The notes: generated from the sequence alone by a model not told the origin. DNA of 64,000 nt from Candidatus Methanoperedens sp. (GCA_027460525.1 JAPZAS010000003.1:1-64000); one strand, 5' to 3'. Positions 36,503 to 44,785 are shown, counted from the stretch's first letter. Numbers and translations: made by a program.

Positions 36503-37072
36503 AACAACTCCCCCCTTTCAGCCCATTGCCCTATTTATTAAATGGTGGGGGTTACTTATAAATATTTTCTTTTGATTTTGCAAAAGAATTTCAAGTCATA
36601 GAAGAACCTTGACCTTTTTGAGATAATGTGCCATATCGCATATTTGAGGCTTATCGGATGATTGCTGGTAGAAATAGAGCGGTTTACCTCTAACTCTATG
36701 CAGTTTATGATTAAAAGTTAAATCCGGCATAAATTATGGCATAATATTGGAAAATTGCTTTAAGTATCTGATTTAATTTATGGATAAGAGGAACCAAGCA
36801 AGGTAACCACTCCTATCCTATCTATCCTATCCACAAAATCTTTTTTTGGTTCCTCATGACAACTGCAAATAGAGTACCAATCATTTGTTTATCTGTCATT
36901 GTACTCATGCGGTTGAAGTACAACATCAAACCAGAACATTCGCTAACCCTTGAAAATGAAAAGGCTGCATATCCCTTGCTACTAAAATATAAGGTTGTGG
37001 TTAGCTCTTATGTATAAAAAAGATTGGGGAACCGGATGGCTCCCCTTTTGAATTTAAAGGCTCTAAGCGAAG
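36503..37072. other. Long intergenic region with inverted repeat
   Basis: No supported gene. GAGGAACCAA (36788-36797) pairs with TTGGTTCCTC (36846-36855) around a pyrimidine-rich loop with CCTATC repeats. About 45 nt later GTACTCATGCGGTT (36898-36911) occurs, and the same string is found at 38439-38452, again after a hairpin. CTCTAACTC and ATGCAG strings at 36690-36710 also recur at 38315-38333. A 36-codon ORF from the ATG at 36905 is too short to support. Confidence 0.5.
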
Positions 37073-38155
37073 TCAGTATCCGTACCCTCCGTACCCGGAA
37101 GTAGTTGCCGTCGCTGTCGGGGTCACGATTACTTTTCCGTGTACTATGCTGGGATGGATTGTACAACTATATTCAAATGTTCCGGCTTGATTAAATGTGT
37201 AGCTAAACGTACCTCCTGAACTTATACTGCCTGAATCAAATGCACCCGATACGGATGTTGCAGTATGCGGAACGCTATCGCTGTTTGTCCAGGTGACGGT
37301 TGTTCCTTTAGAGATTGTTACGGTTAGTGGATTATATGCGAAACCTTTAATCTCTACGGCTACCCTTGCTGGCGTCGGTGTTGGTTGTGCAGAGGTTGTG
37401 GCTGCGGTTATGGTTATAGTTTTTTCTTCTGACCAGTAATTTTTCCCATCGATAATGGCATGCGCCCTGAAATAGAAGATCCCAGTCTTGCCTATGGTTA
37501 TGTTCCCACTGAAATCAGCGGGTATTGTTCCCTTCTGAACCGTGGTGAGCATGGGATAGCTCGTAAGCGTCAGAGGCTCGGATTTCGAATCCGGACCATA
37601 GTGAACCGCAGTGTGATTGATATTCTCTTGTACGGGGCTGTTGACCCTCCACGACACCATAAAGCTCTGACCTGACACTGCTGTTGCAGGTGCACTTAAA
37701 AACTCAACAGTGTAACCGGTTATTGGGGGTGTCGGAGTAGGCATGGGCTTTGTTACTATTGGTGTAGCTAATGGTGTAGCTGTAACAGTTTGAATTGGTG
37801 CTGTTGAAGTGGGTGCAGTTTGGTTACCTTCAGTTGTAGAACATATTACCGTTTGATCATCAGCATTAATCCATGAAACAATTTTCAAATCTCCCTCACT
37901 TATTGTTGCCTTATACATAGCTGCGGGTGTAATAGCTTTATCACACTGCTGGCTGATTTCTTGGATTGATTTCGCCACTTCATCTTTTGACCAGTAGGTG
38001 ACTATTATCTTAGCATTGGGATGTTCTTTCATAAACTGCTGGACTTCAGGTAAAGCCTTGACTACCGAAGAAACATCCTGACCACCTGTACATCCTGAAG
38101 TTATAATCGCTAATCCTACAATTGCTATTACTAAATATAAATTATATTTCGCCAT
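37073..38155 (-). CDS. Secreted lipoprotein with C-terminal cupredoxin domain
   Basis: 360 residues. A signal sequence (LYLVIAIVGLAIITSGC) ends in a lipobox cysteine, so it is anchored outside the cell. A small N-terminal domain (~25-110, with C-containing ISQQCDKAITPAAMYK) is followed by a Thr/Pro-rich linker, an Ig-like beta domain (~145-245), a second Thr/Pro linker and a plastocyanin-like domain (~262-345). Copper ligands are visible: the histidine in SVPHTAT, then cysteine and histidine in YSCTIHPS. The usual axial methionine is replaced (SIVHGKV). It ends in a Gly/Tyr-rich tail. A role as an extracellular electron carrier is inferred. Confidence 0.82.
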   Translation of the reverse strand: MAKYNLYLVIAIVGLAIITSGCTGGQDVSSVVKALPEVQQFMKEHPNAKIIVTYWSKDEVAKSIQEISQQCDKAITPAAMYKATISEGDLKIVSWINADDQTVICSTTEGNQTAPTSTAPIQTVTATPLATPIVTKPMPTPTPPITGYTVEFLSAPATAVSGQSFMVSWRVNSPVQENINHTAVHYGPDSKSEPLTLTSYPMLTTVQKGTIPADFSGNITIGKTGIFYFRAHAIIDGKNYWSEEKTITITAATTSAQPTPTPARVAVEIKGFAYNPLTVTISKGTTVTWTNSDSVPHTATSVSGAFDSGSISSGGTFSYTFNQAGTFEYSCTIHPSIVHGKVIVTPTATATTSGYGGYGY

Positions 38156-38499
38156 AGTACCACCAAAGATAAACTAATTTAATATAATATAAAACTGTCG
38201 ATTATTTAATTAATGCATTGATTACAGGTATAAATAGAGCCGTCCACTTCAAATAGCATGCAGATTAAGTTTAAATTAGGCTGGTAGCATTTTTACCACT
38301 AATCCCCTACAAGCCTCTAACTCCATGCAGCTTAAAGTTAAGTGACCGTTACTTTTACGTATTTTATTTGCATACTATAGATCGCAAGGACTGAACCAAT
38401 GCGAATCCCCTCTAAAATTCGGTTTGTTCTCAGTCCTGTACTCATGCGGTTATGATACTGTGAGATGAATAACGGCATAAACATGTACGGGAGATTGTG
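38156..38499. other. Intergenic region with hairpin and repeated strings
   Basis: Upstream of the lipoprotein gene and of a small zinc-finger gene. AGGACTGA (38387-38394) pairs with TCAGTCCT (38430-38437), followed at once by the repeated GTACTCATGCGGTT (38439-38452). AT-rich stretches near 38165-38200 (TTTAATATAATATAAAA) can serve as the lipoprotein gene's TATA region on the minus strand. Confidence 0.5.
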
Positions 38500-38649
38500 A
38501 TGAGTGACGAATTCAATTTAGACTTGTTGAATGAGAGTTTAACCTGTGATTATTGCGGTAAAACATTTAAGACTCATCGGGCTCTGCATGCTCATATGAG
38601 ATTCTGTGAAGAACGGGAATTTTCAAGGCGCCCTGCGGGGTGGTTCTAA
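38500..38649 (+). CDS. Small C2H2/C2HC zinc-finger protein (49 aa)
   Basis: The ORF MSDEFNLDLLNESLT followed by CDYCGKTFKTHRALHAHMRFC contains one classical finger: CxxC, a 12-residue spacer, then H and a final H/C three residues on. It ends in EFSRRPAGWF. Small single-finger proteins occur widely in archaea, probably as DNA- or protein-binding regulators. The 3' end overlaps the convergent mfnE by 4 nt. Confidence 0.75.
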   Translation: MSDEFNLDLLNESLTCDYCGKTFKTHRALHAHMRFCEEREFSRRPAGWF

Positions 38650-39245
38650 TGCCCTTTAATAAGCGTCCCTGCAAAATTCCCACGAAGTGCATTGATTAAT
38701 CTTCCCGGGCAGTTGCCGTTAATAATCTCGCAGTTCATTTTATTTTCCATGAGAAAATGCGGGAGTTGTGCATCCACACATGTCTCTTTCCCTATGAGTA
38801 GAGACGCTTTGAGTTCCTTTTCCAGTACACCGTTTAAGTATATTCCATCCACATCCGTGGCTTTTATAAACCTGGCTTCAAGCTTCAATGCAACCCATGC
38901 AGCAATCGTATCAGAGCTTACATCCCAGGTATGAGGAAGCTCGTCCTTTTTCTTCAGGAGATTATATGGCAGAAGAATACTTACCCCCTCATCAATGTCC
39001 AGGCTGTCGACAAGTTTCGCATCAGTCCCGCTGCCAAGATAATAACCATACTGCTCCATGGCAAGAACAGCCATCCAGTGAGCGGTCTCCTGCGATGCTT
39101 TCACTTTTCGTACCGTATCTGCAAAGATCGAGCCGCCGGGAACTATCAGGATTTTCCCACCCTCAGCACTTGAGTACTCGATTATTTCATTTACAAGCTC
39201 CCTTGCCCTGTGAATCAGGCTTCCTCCGAGCTTAACTACTATCAT
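38646..39245 (-). CDS. mfnE: Amino acid kinase family protein, probable MfnE (methanofuran biosynthesis)
   Basis: 199 residues, a short amino-acid-kinase fold: MIVVKLGGSLIHRA at the N-terminus, ILIVPGGSIFADTVR, and FIKATDVDGIYLNG near the C-terminal half. This size and these motifs match MfnE, which phosphorylates (5-(aminomethyl)furan-3-yl)methyl phosphate to the diphosphate. mfnA, another gene of the same pathway, is also in the window (63.1 kb). Divergent from mtnA, with a TATTTAAATATG box in the 53-bp gap. Confidence 0.75.
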   Translation of the reverse strand: MIVVKLGGSLIHRARELVNEIIEYSSAEGGKILIVPGGSIFADTVRKVKASQETAHWMAVLAMEQYGYYLGSGTDAKLVDSLDIDEGVSILLPYNLLKKKDELPHTWDVSSDTIAAWVALKLEARFIKATDVDGIYLNGVLEKELKASLLIGKETCVDAQLPHFLMENKMNCEIINGNCPGRLINALRGNFAGTLIKGH

Positions 39246-39298
39246 GCGTTTTAATTAAACGGCAGTATTTAAATATGTAATGGCAGATATGGCTATCA

Positions 39299-40324
39299 AT
39301 GCGAACCATAGACTGGGATTATGAAAAAAACAATATTGTCATGATAGACCAGACCCTCCTGCCCGGAGAATACAAAATTATTGAATGCAGCACCATCGAA
39401 TCCCTGTGTGAAGCCATAAGCATGCTTCGCGTGAGGGGCGCCCCTGCCCTCGGGGTTGCCGGGGGTTTTGGCGTGGCGCTTTCTGCATTCAGAAGCAATG
39501 CCTCTTCATTGAATGCTTTATTGGAAGAAATACAAGCCGCAGGAAAAACTATTATTGCCACAAGACCCACCGCAGTAAACCTTTCATGGGGTGTGAAGCG
39601 GGTCATGAGGGCAATAGAGGATGCCAGGAATCTCAAGGAAGCAAGGATGTTCGCCCTGGAGGAGGCAGGTGCAATCGCGGACGAAGACGTGGAGAAGAAT
39701 ATGAAGCTGGGTGAGCACGGGGCAGCTTTGCTTGAGGACGGGGATACCGTAATGACGCACTGCAATGCAGGAAGACTTGCCTGCGTGGACTGGGGAACTG
39801 CACTTGGTGTTATCCGCTCAGCCCGAGCGCAGGGAAAAGACATCAGGGTCGTTGCGTGCGAGACCCGACCTCTCAACCAGGGGAGCAGAATTACGGCATG
39901 GGAATTGCTGGAAGATAAGATTCCGGTAACGCTTATCACGGATAGCATGTCCGGCACTGTGATGCGAAAAGGAATGGTGGATAAGGTGATTGTTGGGGCT
40001 GATCGGATTACGCAGGATGCTGTGTTCAATAAGATCGGGACATATACTCATTCGGTGCTTGCAAAAGAGCACAAGATTCCGTTTTATGTGGCTGCGCCTG
40101 TATCTACATTTGATTTTGAGCACCTGGAAGATGAAATCGAGATAGAATTGAGAAAACCCCAGGAGTTAAAGTTTTTCGGGAATCAGCAGATAGCGCCTCT
40201 CGATGTTGAGGTGTACAATCCTGCATTCGATGCAACCCCCATGGAAAATGTTACTGCCATCATAACTGAGAATGGCATATTCTATCCTCCCTTCCTGATC
40301 GATGAAGTCAGGATAACTGTTTAA
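39299..40324 (+). CDS. mtnA: S-methyl-5-thioribose-1-phosphate isomerase (MtnA family)
   Basis: Isomerase of the methionine salvage route; related archaeal proteins act on ribose-1,5-bisphosphate. MtnA features: MLRVRGAPALGVAGGFGVAL, TMTHCNAGRLACV-like region (VMTHCNAGRLACVDWGTAL), ETRPLNQGSRITAWEL, and VGADRITQDAVFNKIGTY with the catalytic aspartate. The length of 341 residues is typical. The MtnA-type arginine/cysteine context favours the thioribose substrate. Confidence 0.88.
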   Translation: MRTIDWDYEKNNIVMIDQTLLPGEYKIIECSTIESLCEAISMLRVRGAPALGVAGGFGVALSAFRSNASSLNALLEEIQAAGKTIIATRPTAVNLSWGVKRVMRAIEDARNLKEARMFALEEAGAIADEDVEKNMKLGEHGAALLEDGDTVMTHCNAGRLACVDWGTALGVIRSARAQGKDIRVVACETRPLNQGSRITAWELLEDKIPVTLITDSMSGTVMRKGMVDKVIVGADRITQDAVFNKIGTYTHSVLAKEHKIPFYVAAPVSTFDFEHLEDEIEIELRKPQELKFFGNQQIAPLDVEVYNPAFDATPMENVTAIITENGIFYPPFLIDEVRITV

Positions 40325-40448
40325 TTCTTTAAATTCGTACTATAGTCCCGAAATCTTTGACTTTATACCATCCATTCGGCATGGGAAAACGAAATAAAGT
40401 TGTAAAATTAACAGATAAAAAGATATTTCGTACAAAAGAATAAATTGC

Positions 40449-41402
40449 ATGCAAATACATAGAGCGCATGTGTCAAAAATCGGAATAACCGCCCTAGTAC
40501 CCCCTGAGTTGATATTTGCATGTGCAGGCGAGCCGTTAGATGTTAATAATGGCATACCCGCATCCAAGAATTACCCGAAGAACAAGCTGTGCGCCTGGAC
40601 GGCTATCTGGCGGGAGATGCTGGTAAAAAGAGAAATAAAAATCGATTCTCTCATAGTGGTTGCTGGCGGTGACTGCCATAATGCCCTCGTGGACGGACAG
40701 AAAGCTGCGATGAGCGGGATTCCAACTCACTTTTTCTTTTATCCTTTCGACGGGGATGAGCAATATTTAGAGTCGCAGTTGTATAAACTATCATCCTTTC
40801 TTGGGAATATTGAATATCCTGAAAAATTCAGGGAGATTAACAGACTTAAAAAAATAGGGCACAGGGTCGATAAGAAAAGGCTCAATGGTAAAATATCGGC
40901 AAGCGAAGCATTTCGTATCCTGGTTTCTTTCAGCGACCTCATGGGCGATACGGATAAATTCCGCAAGGCAATGGAAGTCAAAGAGGAAAATATTGTTCTC
41001 AGGAACAGGGTAGCATTGATCGGCGTTCCTCCGATATATCATGATTTCCATGAAGCGGCGCAATCACTTGATCTGGCGATAGTATTTGATGAACTCCCTT
41101 ATGAATTTGTAAGGCATACAGGAAATGATATAGCCGAGGTAGCGCAGGATTACTGTGATTATACCTTTGCAAGACCGCTTGATTTCAGGATAGAATTCCT
41201 TCAAAAGGAACTGGAAAAAAGAAAGGTGGACGGGGTTATACATTATACCCAGTTCGCATGCCACCATGTGCTTGAAGACGAGATCCTGAGAGCGAAACTG
41301 GATTATCCCATGCTGACAATTCAGGGAGACCTGCCCGGTAAAACACCGGAACAGATAAAATTGCGGCTTGAAGCATTTCGGGAGGTGCTTGAGAGGTCAT
41401 GA
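40449..41402 (+). CDS. HgdB/double-cubane-type 2-hydroxyacyl-CoA dehydratase-like protein
   Basis: 317 residues, similar to the iron-sulfur subunits of 2-hydroxyglutaryl-CoA dehydratase and benzoyl-CoA reductase (HgdB/BcrB/BcrC) and to the double-cubane cluster proteins. Candidate cluster cysteines: FACAGEPLD, KNKLCAWTAIW, AGGDCHNAL, and VIHYTQFACHHVLEDEILR near the C-terminus, the most conserved motif. The next gene is the ATP-driven electron activase that such proteins require. Single-subunit pairs of this kind reduce small molecules; the substrate is unknown. It is followed by hairpin array C, which begins at its stop codon. Confidence 0.82.
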   Translation: MQIHRAHVSKIGITALVPPELIFACAGEPLDVNNGIPASKNYPKNKLCAWTAIWREMLVKREIKIDSLIVVAGGDCHNALVDGQKAAMSGIPTHFFFYPFDGDEQYLESQLYKLSSFLGNIEYPEKFREINRLKKIGHRVDKKRLNGKISASEAFRILVSFSDLMGDTDKFRKAMEVKEENIVLRNRVALIGVPPIYHDFHEAAQSLDLAIVFDELPYEFVRHTGNDIAEVAQDYCDYTFARPLDFRIEFLQKELEKRKVDGVIHYTQFACHHVLEDEILRAKLDYPMLTIQGDLPGKTPEQIKLRLEAFREVLERS

Positions 41403-41484
41403 TTAAACTGTACGAAAGTTTAATCAAAATAAGGGGTATGCTTCTCATACCCCTGTACCAAGTAAAGCGGAGCGTCGCTTTATG
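41400..41484 (+). repeat. Hairpin-array spacer C, running from stop codon to start codon
   Basis: Three hairpins fill the gap. TGATTAAACT/AGTTTAATCA is a 10-bp stem (41400-41426) that contains the upstream TGA stop. GGGGTATG/CATACCCC is an 8-bp stem with a CTTCT loop (41433-41453). A 24-nt unit at 41461-41484, with arms TAAAGCG/CGCTTTA, has the next gene's ATG (41482) at its end. The second hairpin has the same arms as one in spacer D with a different loop. The third matches the terminal units of A and E in length and form. Confidence 0.82.
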
Positions 41485-42168
41485 ATTGGACTTGATGTGG
41501 GAAGCACGACTGCAAAAATTGTCAGAACTGTGGACGGGGAGATTAAATACCAGATAACAGGGACGCATAACTGGAAAGACCTTGTAAAAGGAACAAAAAA
41601 AGAGGATATAATTTCAACAGGATATTTTCGCCACTCAGTTCCACATAAAGCATCGGTGACCGAAATAACCGCAGCGATTTTCGGCGTTCGCCATTATTTC
41701 CCGGAGGCAGATGTGATCGTGGATATAGGAGGGCAGGATACAAAGGTGATTGATGTCAAGAAAAATAATTTTATGATAAACGACAGGTGCAGCGCGGGCA
41801 CAGGGGCATTCCTTGAGTTTGTGGCAAATTATTTCAAAATAGACTTAAAGGATTTGAGCAGGCTTCATTCAAGGGCAAAACGCATTCCTGAAATCAACAA
41901 TACATGCGGCGTATTCGCAATCTCGGAGATGATTTCACAGCTCGTGGCAGGCTATTCAAAGGAGGAGGTTATAGCAGGGATGCATTATGCTTTTGCGCGC
42001 CGCATCTCGTTTATGATACCTGAGGCGGAAACAATTGTTCTGATAGGAGGGACAGTAAAGAATAATGGGATGGTATCGGCTCTTCGGGATATCCTCAAAA
42101 AGGAAATACTGATACCTGATGAACCCCAGATTGTGAATGCGCTGGGGGCGCTGGAGTATTATTCTTAG
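41482..42168 (+). CDS. HgdC/BadF-type activase ATPase
   Basis: ATPase that injects high-energy electrons into the dehydratase-type partner. ASKHA-fold phosphate loops are seen in MIGLDVGSTTAKI and VDIGGQDTKVI. The 4Fe-4S ligands are the cysteines in NDRCSAGTGAFLE and NNTCGVFAISEMI, and the adenosine motif is VLIGGTVKNNG. The length of 228 residues is near the family norm of ~250. The start ATG lies in the 3' arm of a hairpin, so translation is probably coupled to the upstream gene. A relation to methanogenesis marker protein 15 is possible. Confidence 0.88.
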   Translation: MIGLDVGSTTAKIVRTVDGEIKYQITGTHNWKDLVKGTKKEDIISTGYFRHSVPHKASVTEITAAIFGVRHYFPEADVIVDIGGQDTKVIDVKKNNFMINDRCSAGTGAFLEFVANYFKIDLKDLSRLHSRAKRIPEINNTCGVFAISEMISQLVAGYSKEEVIAGMHYAFARRISFMIPEAETIVLIGGTVKNNGMVSALRDILKKEILIPDEPQIVNALGALEYYS

Positions 42169-42194
42169 CTCGCCATTGGCATCAATTTTTTTAC

Positions 42195-42282
42195 ACTGTC
42201 CGGCGCCTCCGCAGAGTACAGCGCCTTCGTTTCCTCAAAGAGGGCGGCGCGGCGGGCGGGTGGGGTGGTAAAGGAGATGCGG
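42195..42282 (-). repeat. Duplicated gene-end fragment, copy 1
   Basis: 88 bp closely matching 44786-44870. Read on the minus strand it encodes ISFTTPPARRAALFEE then KALYSAEAPDS and stops soon after. The two copies differ by a three-base indel and mostly silent or conservative changes, so the frame is coding in origin. The first 38 bases are identical. I cannot identify the parent gene. The copies flank a 2.5-kb accessory segment. Confidence 0.65.
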
Positions 42283-42294
42283 CGGATTCGTTGC

Positions 42295-42501
42295 TCAGGT
42301 CGCCATTACTTCTACCGGAATATTCACTTTTTTATCGATTGAAAGATTCAATTTTTCAAATCCGATGACCCTGTTATCCTTATTTTTTTTGAGTATTACT
42401 TCTTCTCCAGTTTCTTCGCTTATGAATTCTTTCTCAGGGTCATCAAATCATACATCAAGGGTGTTTGATTCGCTGTTAACTAATACTCTAATTTTTTGCA
42501 T
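42295..42501 (-). pseudogene. DUF2283-like gene with in-frame TGA
   Basis: The reading frame begins MQKIRVLVNSESNTLDV, meets TGA at 42448-42450, then continues FDDPEKEFISEETGEEV and NRVIGFEKLNLS to a stop at 42295. DUF2283 proteins have a 'DxxxDPEKxF...VxGxExLxxS' pattern in which a tryptophan or tyrosine commonly precedes 'DDPE', so TGA probably replaces TGG. It follows the UPF0175 gene by 18 nt. Either a nonsense mutation has broken it or the codon is read through. Confidence 0.7.
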
Positions 42502-42519
42502 ATCTGGATATGCTCAACG

Positions 42520-42735
42520 TCAAGAAGATTTTTTTAGTTTTCTGGCTTTTGTTAGGGTATCCAATCCTTTCACAAAGTCACTTTCCGACAAATTCAACGG
42601 AATTCCGATTTCCTGAAGTTTATATATAAAAATTCTCTTGGGCAGACTTGCTATTTCGGATGCTTTTCCCAATGAAACCGAACTATCGGTATATTTTCTG
42701 ATGGCTTTTCTTAGTTTGTATTCCATATTATTCAT
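42520..42735 (-). CDS. UPF0175-like antitoxin
   Basis: 71 residues: RKAIRKYTDSSVSLGKASEIA then SLPKRIFIYKLQEIGIPLNL is the pattern of UPF0175, a family of winged-helix or HTH-like antitoxins (residues ~15-45). The overlapping + strand ORF at 42365 was judged a shadow. It is upstream of the broken DUF2283 gene, an association seen in archaeal operons. Confidence 0.72.
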   Translation of the reverse strand: MNNMEYKLRKAIRKYTDSSVSLGKASEIASLPKRIFIYKLQEIGIPLNLSESDFVKGLDTLTKARKLKKSS

Positions 42736-42868
42736 AATGACTTTCTTTTTACATTTCGATATTCTTATATGGAACAGCTTTTATTTATAAAACATTGTAA
42801 CATATAGTATAAGGATATTAAGGTCACTAAAACCCCACCTAAACTAATAAACACAAAAAGGATTCGAT

Positions 42869-43588
42869 ATGGAAAGTTATTATTCAAATAATACTCAATA
42901 TAAATCAATCAACTTTATTTTAGATGTTTTCTCAACTGAAATTTTCGAGATAATCACATGGATGAGGCGACCTGTGGTTGGCGCTGTCGACTATTTACGT
43001 TCAATGCGCAGACTGTATGCTGTCCAGAATGAACTGGACCAAATTTTAAATGTGGATTATAAAACCAGGGAAAAATTACTTAATGCTTTGACAGATATCG
43101 TTTCTATCAATATCTATGAAGAAGACCTTGAAGAAATCGAAAAAAGATTGGAAGATAAAATCTCGGAATTGAAGGATTTCGATGAATCTTTTAAAAAATT
43201 GAAATCCTTTACAGCTAAACTGGATACACGTCAGCAATATGAAGTTTATAGATTGTCTTTGATAAAACTTAACGGGAGAATCTCTTCTATAAGGGATGAA
43301 ATAAAATCGAAAATTTGGGATAAAAAAGAAAATACCAGCCAGTTATTAGTCCTTGACCAGATGTTTTTTTTAGTTCAAGAATTCGTAAAAGAAGGTGTAA
43401 AAAATCCAGAAAAAGTTGAGCTGTGGACAAGGATAGCAGTCTCATTGCTTAAACTTGAAGCTTTTCACAGGGGCAAAATCACATTTGATGAGCTTCAGGA
43501 TTATATCTCTGAGTTAAGCATCCTAAATTTAAAAGTAGAATCTATCCCAAGGAATTATAATGCCATTTTTGAAGTGTTAGAGGCATGA
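42869..43588 (+). CDS. Unknown helical protein, first gene of a pair with a PIN-like nuclease
   Basis: 239 residues, almost wholly helical with coiled coils (EEDLEEIEKRLEDKISELKD, LDTRQQYEVYRLSLIKLNGR) and near-N-terminal hydrophobic WMRRPVVGAVDYL. No family recognised. Its stop is one base before the ATG of the PIN-like gene, so the two are translated together. This resembles an antitoxin-toxin pair, but at 239 residues the first protein is much larger than usual antitoxins. Confidence 0.6.
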   Translation: MESYYSNNTQYKSINFILDVFSTEIFEIITWMRRPVVGAVDYLRSMRRLYAVQNELDQILNVDYKTREKLLNALTDIVSINIYEEDLEEIEKRLEDKISELKDFDESFKKLKSFTAKLDTRQQYEVYRLSLIKLNGRISSIRDEIKSKIWDKKENTSQLLVLDQMFFLVQEFVKEGVKNPEKVELWTRIAVSLLKLEAFHRGKITFDELQDYISELSILNLKVESIPRNYNAIFEVLEA

Positions 43589-43589
43589 G

Positions 43590-44291
43590 ATGAATTTTTC
43601 CCTAGATACAAATATAATTTTAGGGATAGTTAACAATGGAGACAGGATTCATAAGTTGTCGGTTGCATTGATAAAAGATAAACGAGATGAGCAACTGGTT
43701 TTATGTAAATCTGCAATAAAAGAATCTCATAATGTTTTGAGGAATAAAATAAATGAGATTCTGGTGGAAATTTTCAAATTTTTTCCCGATATTTATCAAA
43801 ACCCGACTCTCAGTTCAATGGATTCGCAGGCTTTGCTTATCGAAAAATTCAAGAAAATAATGAATAAAAAGCCCGGAATTACGAATTTCCTGATTCTGGT
43901 TTTTCATGAAATCTCTCTTTTTCTAAAGGATCACGATAGAGAGGATCTTCCCTCTTTTTTATCAGAACTTTCCATAAATCTATCAGGATTGATTCTCCTG
44001 AAAATAGGCGAAATCCATCCGAATTATGAAATAAAAACCTTAAATTCCAAAAATCTTGCCAATGTTAAGAAATCACTTGCTGAAATCCACTTTAAGGATT
44101 CCTATGACGAACGGATTTTTCTGGAATTGATGACAAATTTGAACGAAATCAAGCCGATTGAGTTCTTTTTAGATGACAGGGAGTTTGCAAAGAATTGCAA
44201 AAAAGGTTTTACGAATATAGCCAATGACTTGAGATTTCAAAAAGAGGCATTTTCATGCAAATTATTGAAGGATTATAATCCCAGTTCTTAA
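43590..44291 (+). CDS. PIN-like nuclease protein of unusual length
   Basis: 233 residues. The start MNFSLDTNIILGIVN is a classic PIN strand with aspartate. KESHNVLRN offers the second acidic site. A C-terminal part has DSYDERIFLELMTNL and EFFLDDREFAKNC, where PIN proteins carry the last acids. The middle ~80 residues are helical insert. It is about 100 residues longer than usual VapC proteins, so it is an outlying member of the PIN superfamily. It pairs with the preceding 239-residue gene. Confidence 0.65.
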   Translation: MNFSLDTNIILGIVNNGDRIHKLSVALIKDKRDEQLVLCKSAIKESHNVLRNKINEILVEIFKFFPDIYQNPTLSSMDSQALLIEKFKKIMNKKPGITNFLILVFHEISLFLKDHDREDLPSFLSELSINLSGLILLKIGEIHPNYEIKTLNSKNLANVKKSLAEIHFKDSYDERIFLELMTNLNEIKPIEFFLDDREFAKNCKKGFTNIANDLRFQKEAFSCKLLKDYNPSS

Positions 44292-44299
44292 ACATTTTT

Positions 44300-44780
44300 T
44301 TATGTCTCTTCTCCAGATTTGGGCTTTCCAGTTTTCCCCGAAATACTCTCCTCGACAATCCTTATTTCATCATCAGTCAACCCATACAGCTTGTAAACAA
44401 TCCTGTCAATCAGCCCATCCGTCGCCTCAATCCCCTTCATAAGCGGCGCAAGTTTGCCTGCGGAATCGTTATACCAATCCTTCAGGATTTTATAATTGTT
44501 AGGATTTTTGGGGTCGTATCCAGCCTTTAGCTTCTTCTTATTTTTGACAAGCACATCTATTAGATTCTGGAACTCATGGCTATAATATTCCTGAATTGCG
44601 GTCTTATTGGATAAATCATCAATAGAAGCGCCTATCTCTCCCTTCAGGAAATCCAGAAAGCCCTTTATCTCCGCATTTTTCTTCTTGTTCATCGATCATT
44701 TGCTCAGCCAGATAAGCGAGCAGGTCATGTACCACATCGCTCTCCTCGGCATCGAGGCGCGTGCCTACGAAACCAAAATC
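44300..44780 (-). pseudogene. Frameshifted remnant of an Eco57I-type restriction-modification enzyme C-terminus
   Basis: The intact 130-codon ORF (44300-44692) ends ATDGLIDRIVYKLYGLTDDE, the hallmark C-terminus of Eco57I-like type II restriction-methylation proteins, and carries NKKKNAEIKGFLDFLKGE at its start. Upstream in another frame is VGTRLDAEESDVVHDLLAYL then AEQMID, which in intact relatives runs straight into MNKKK..EIKGFL. A frameshift near 44692 separates them, and the N-terminal domains are gone. The fragment begins at the edge of duplicated fragment copy 2. Confidence 0.75.
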
Positions 44781-44785
44781 TTTTG

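Noticed and set aside
40381-40443. 20-codon ORF before the HgdB-like gene
   Set aside because: It is too short and shows no family pattern or strong ribosome site.
42365-42616. 83-codon + strand ORF
   Set aside because: It overlaps the UPF0175 gene and the DUF2283 frame on the minus strand, both of which have recognisable patterns.
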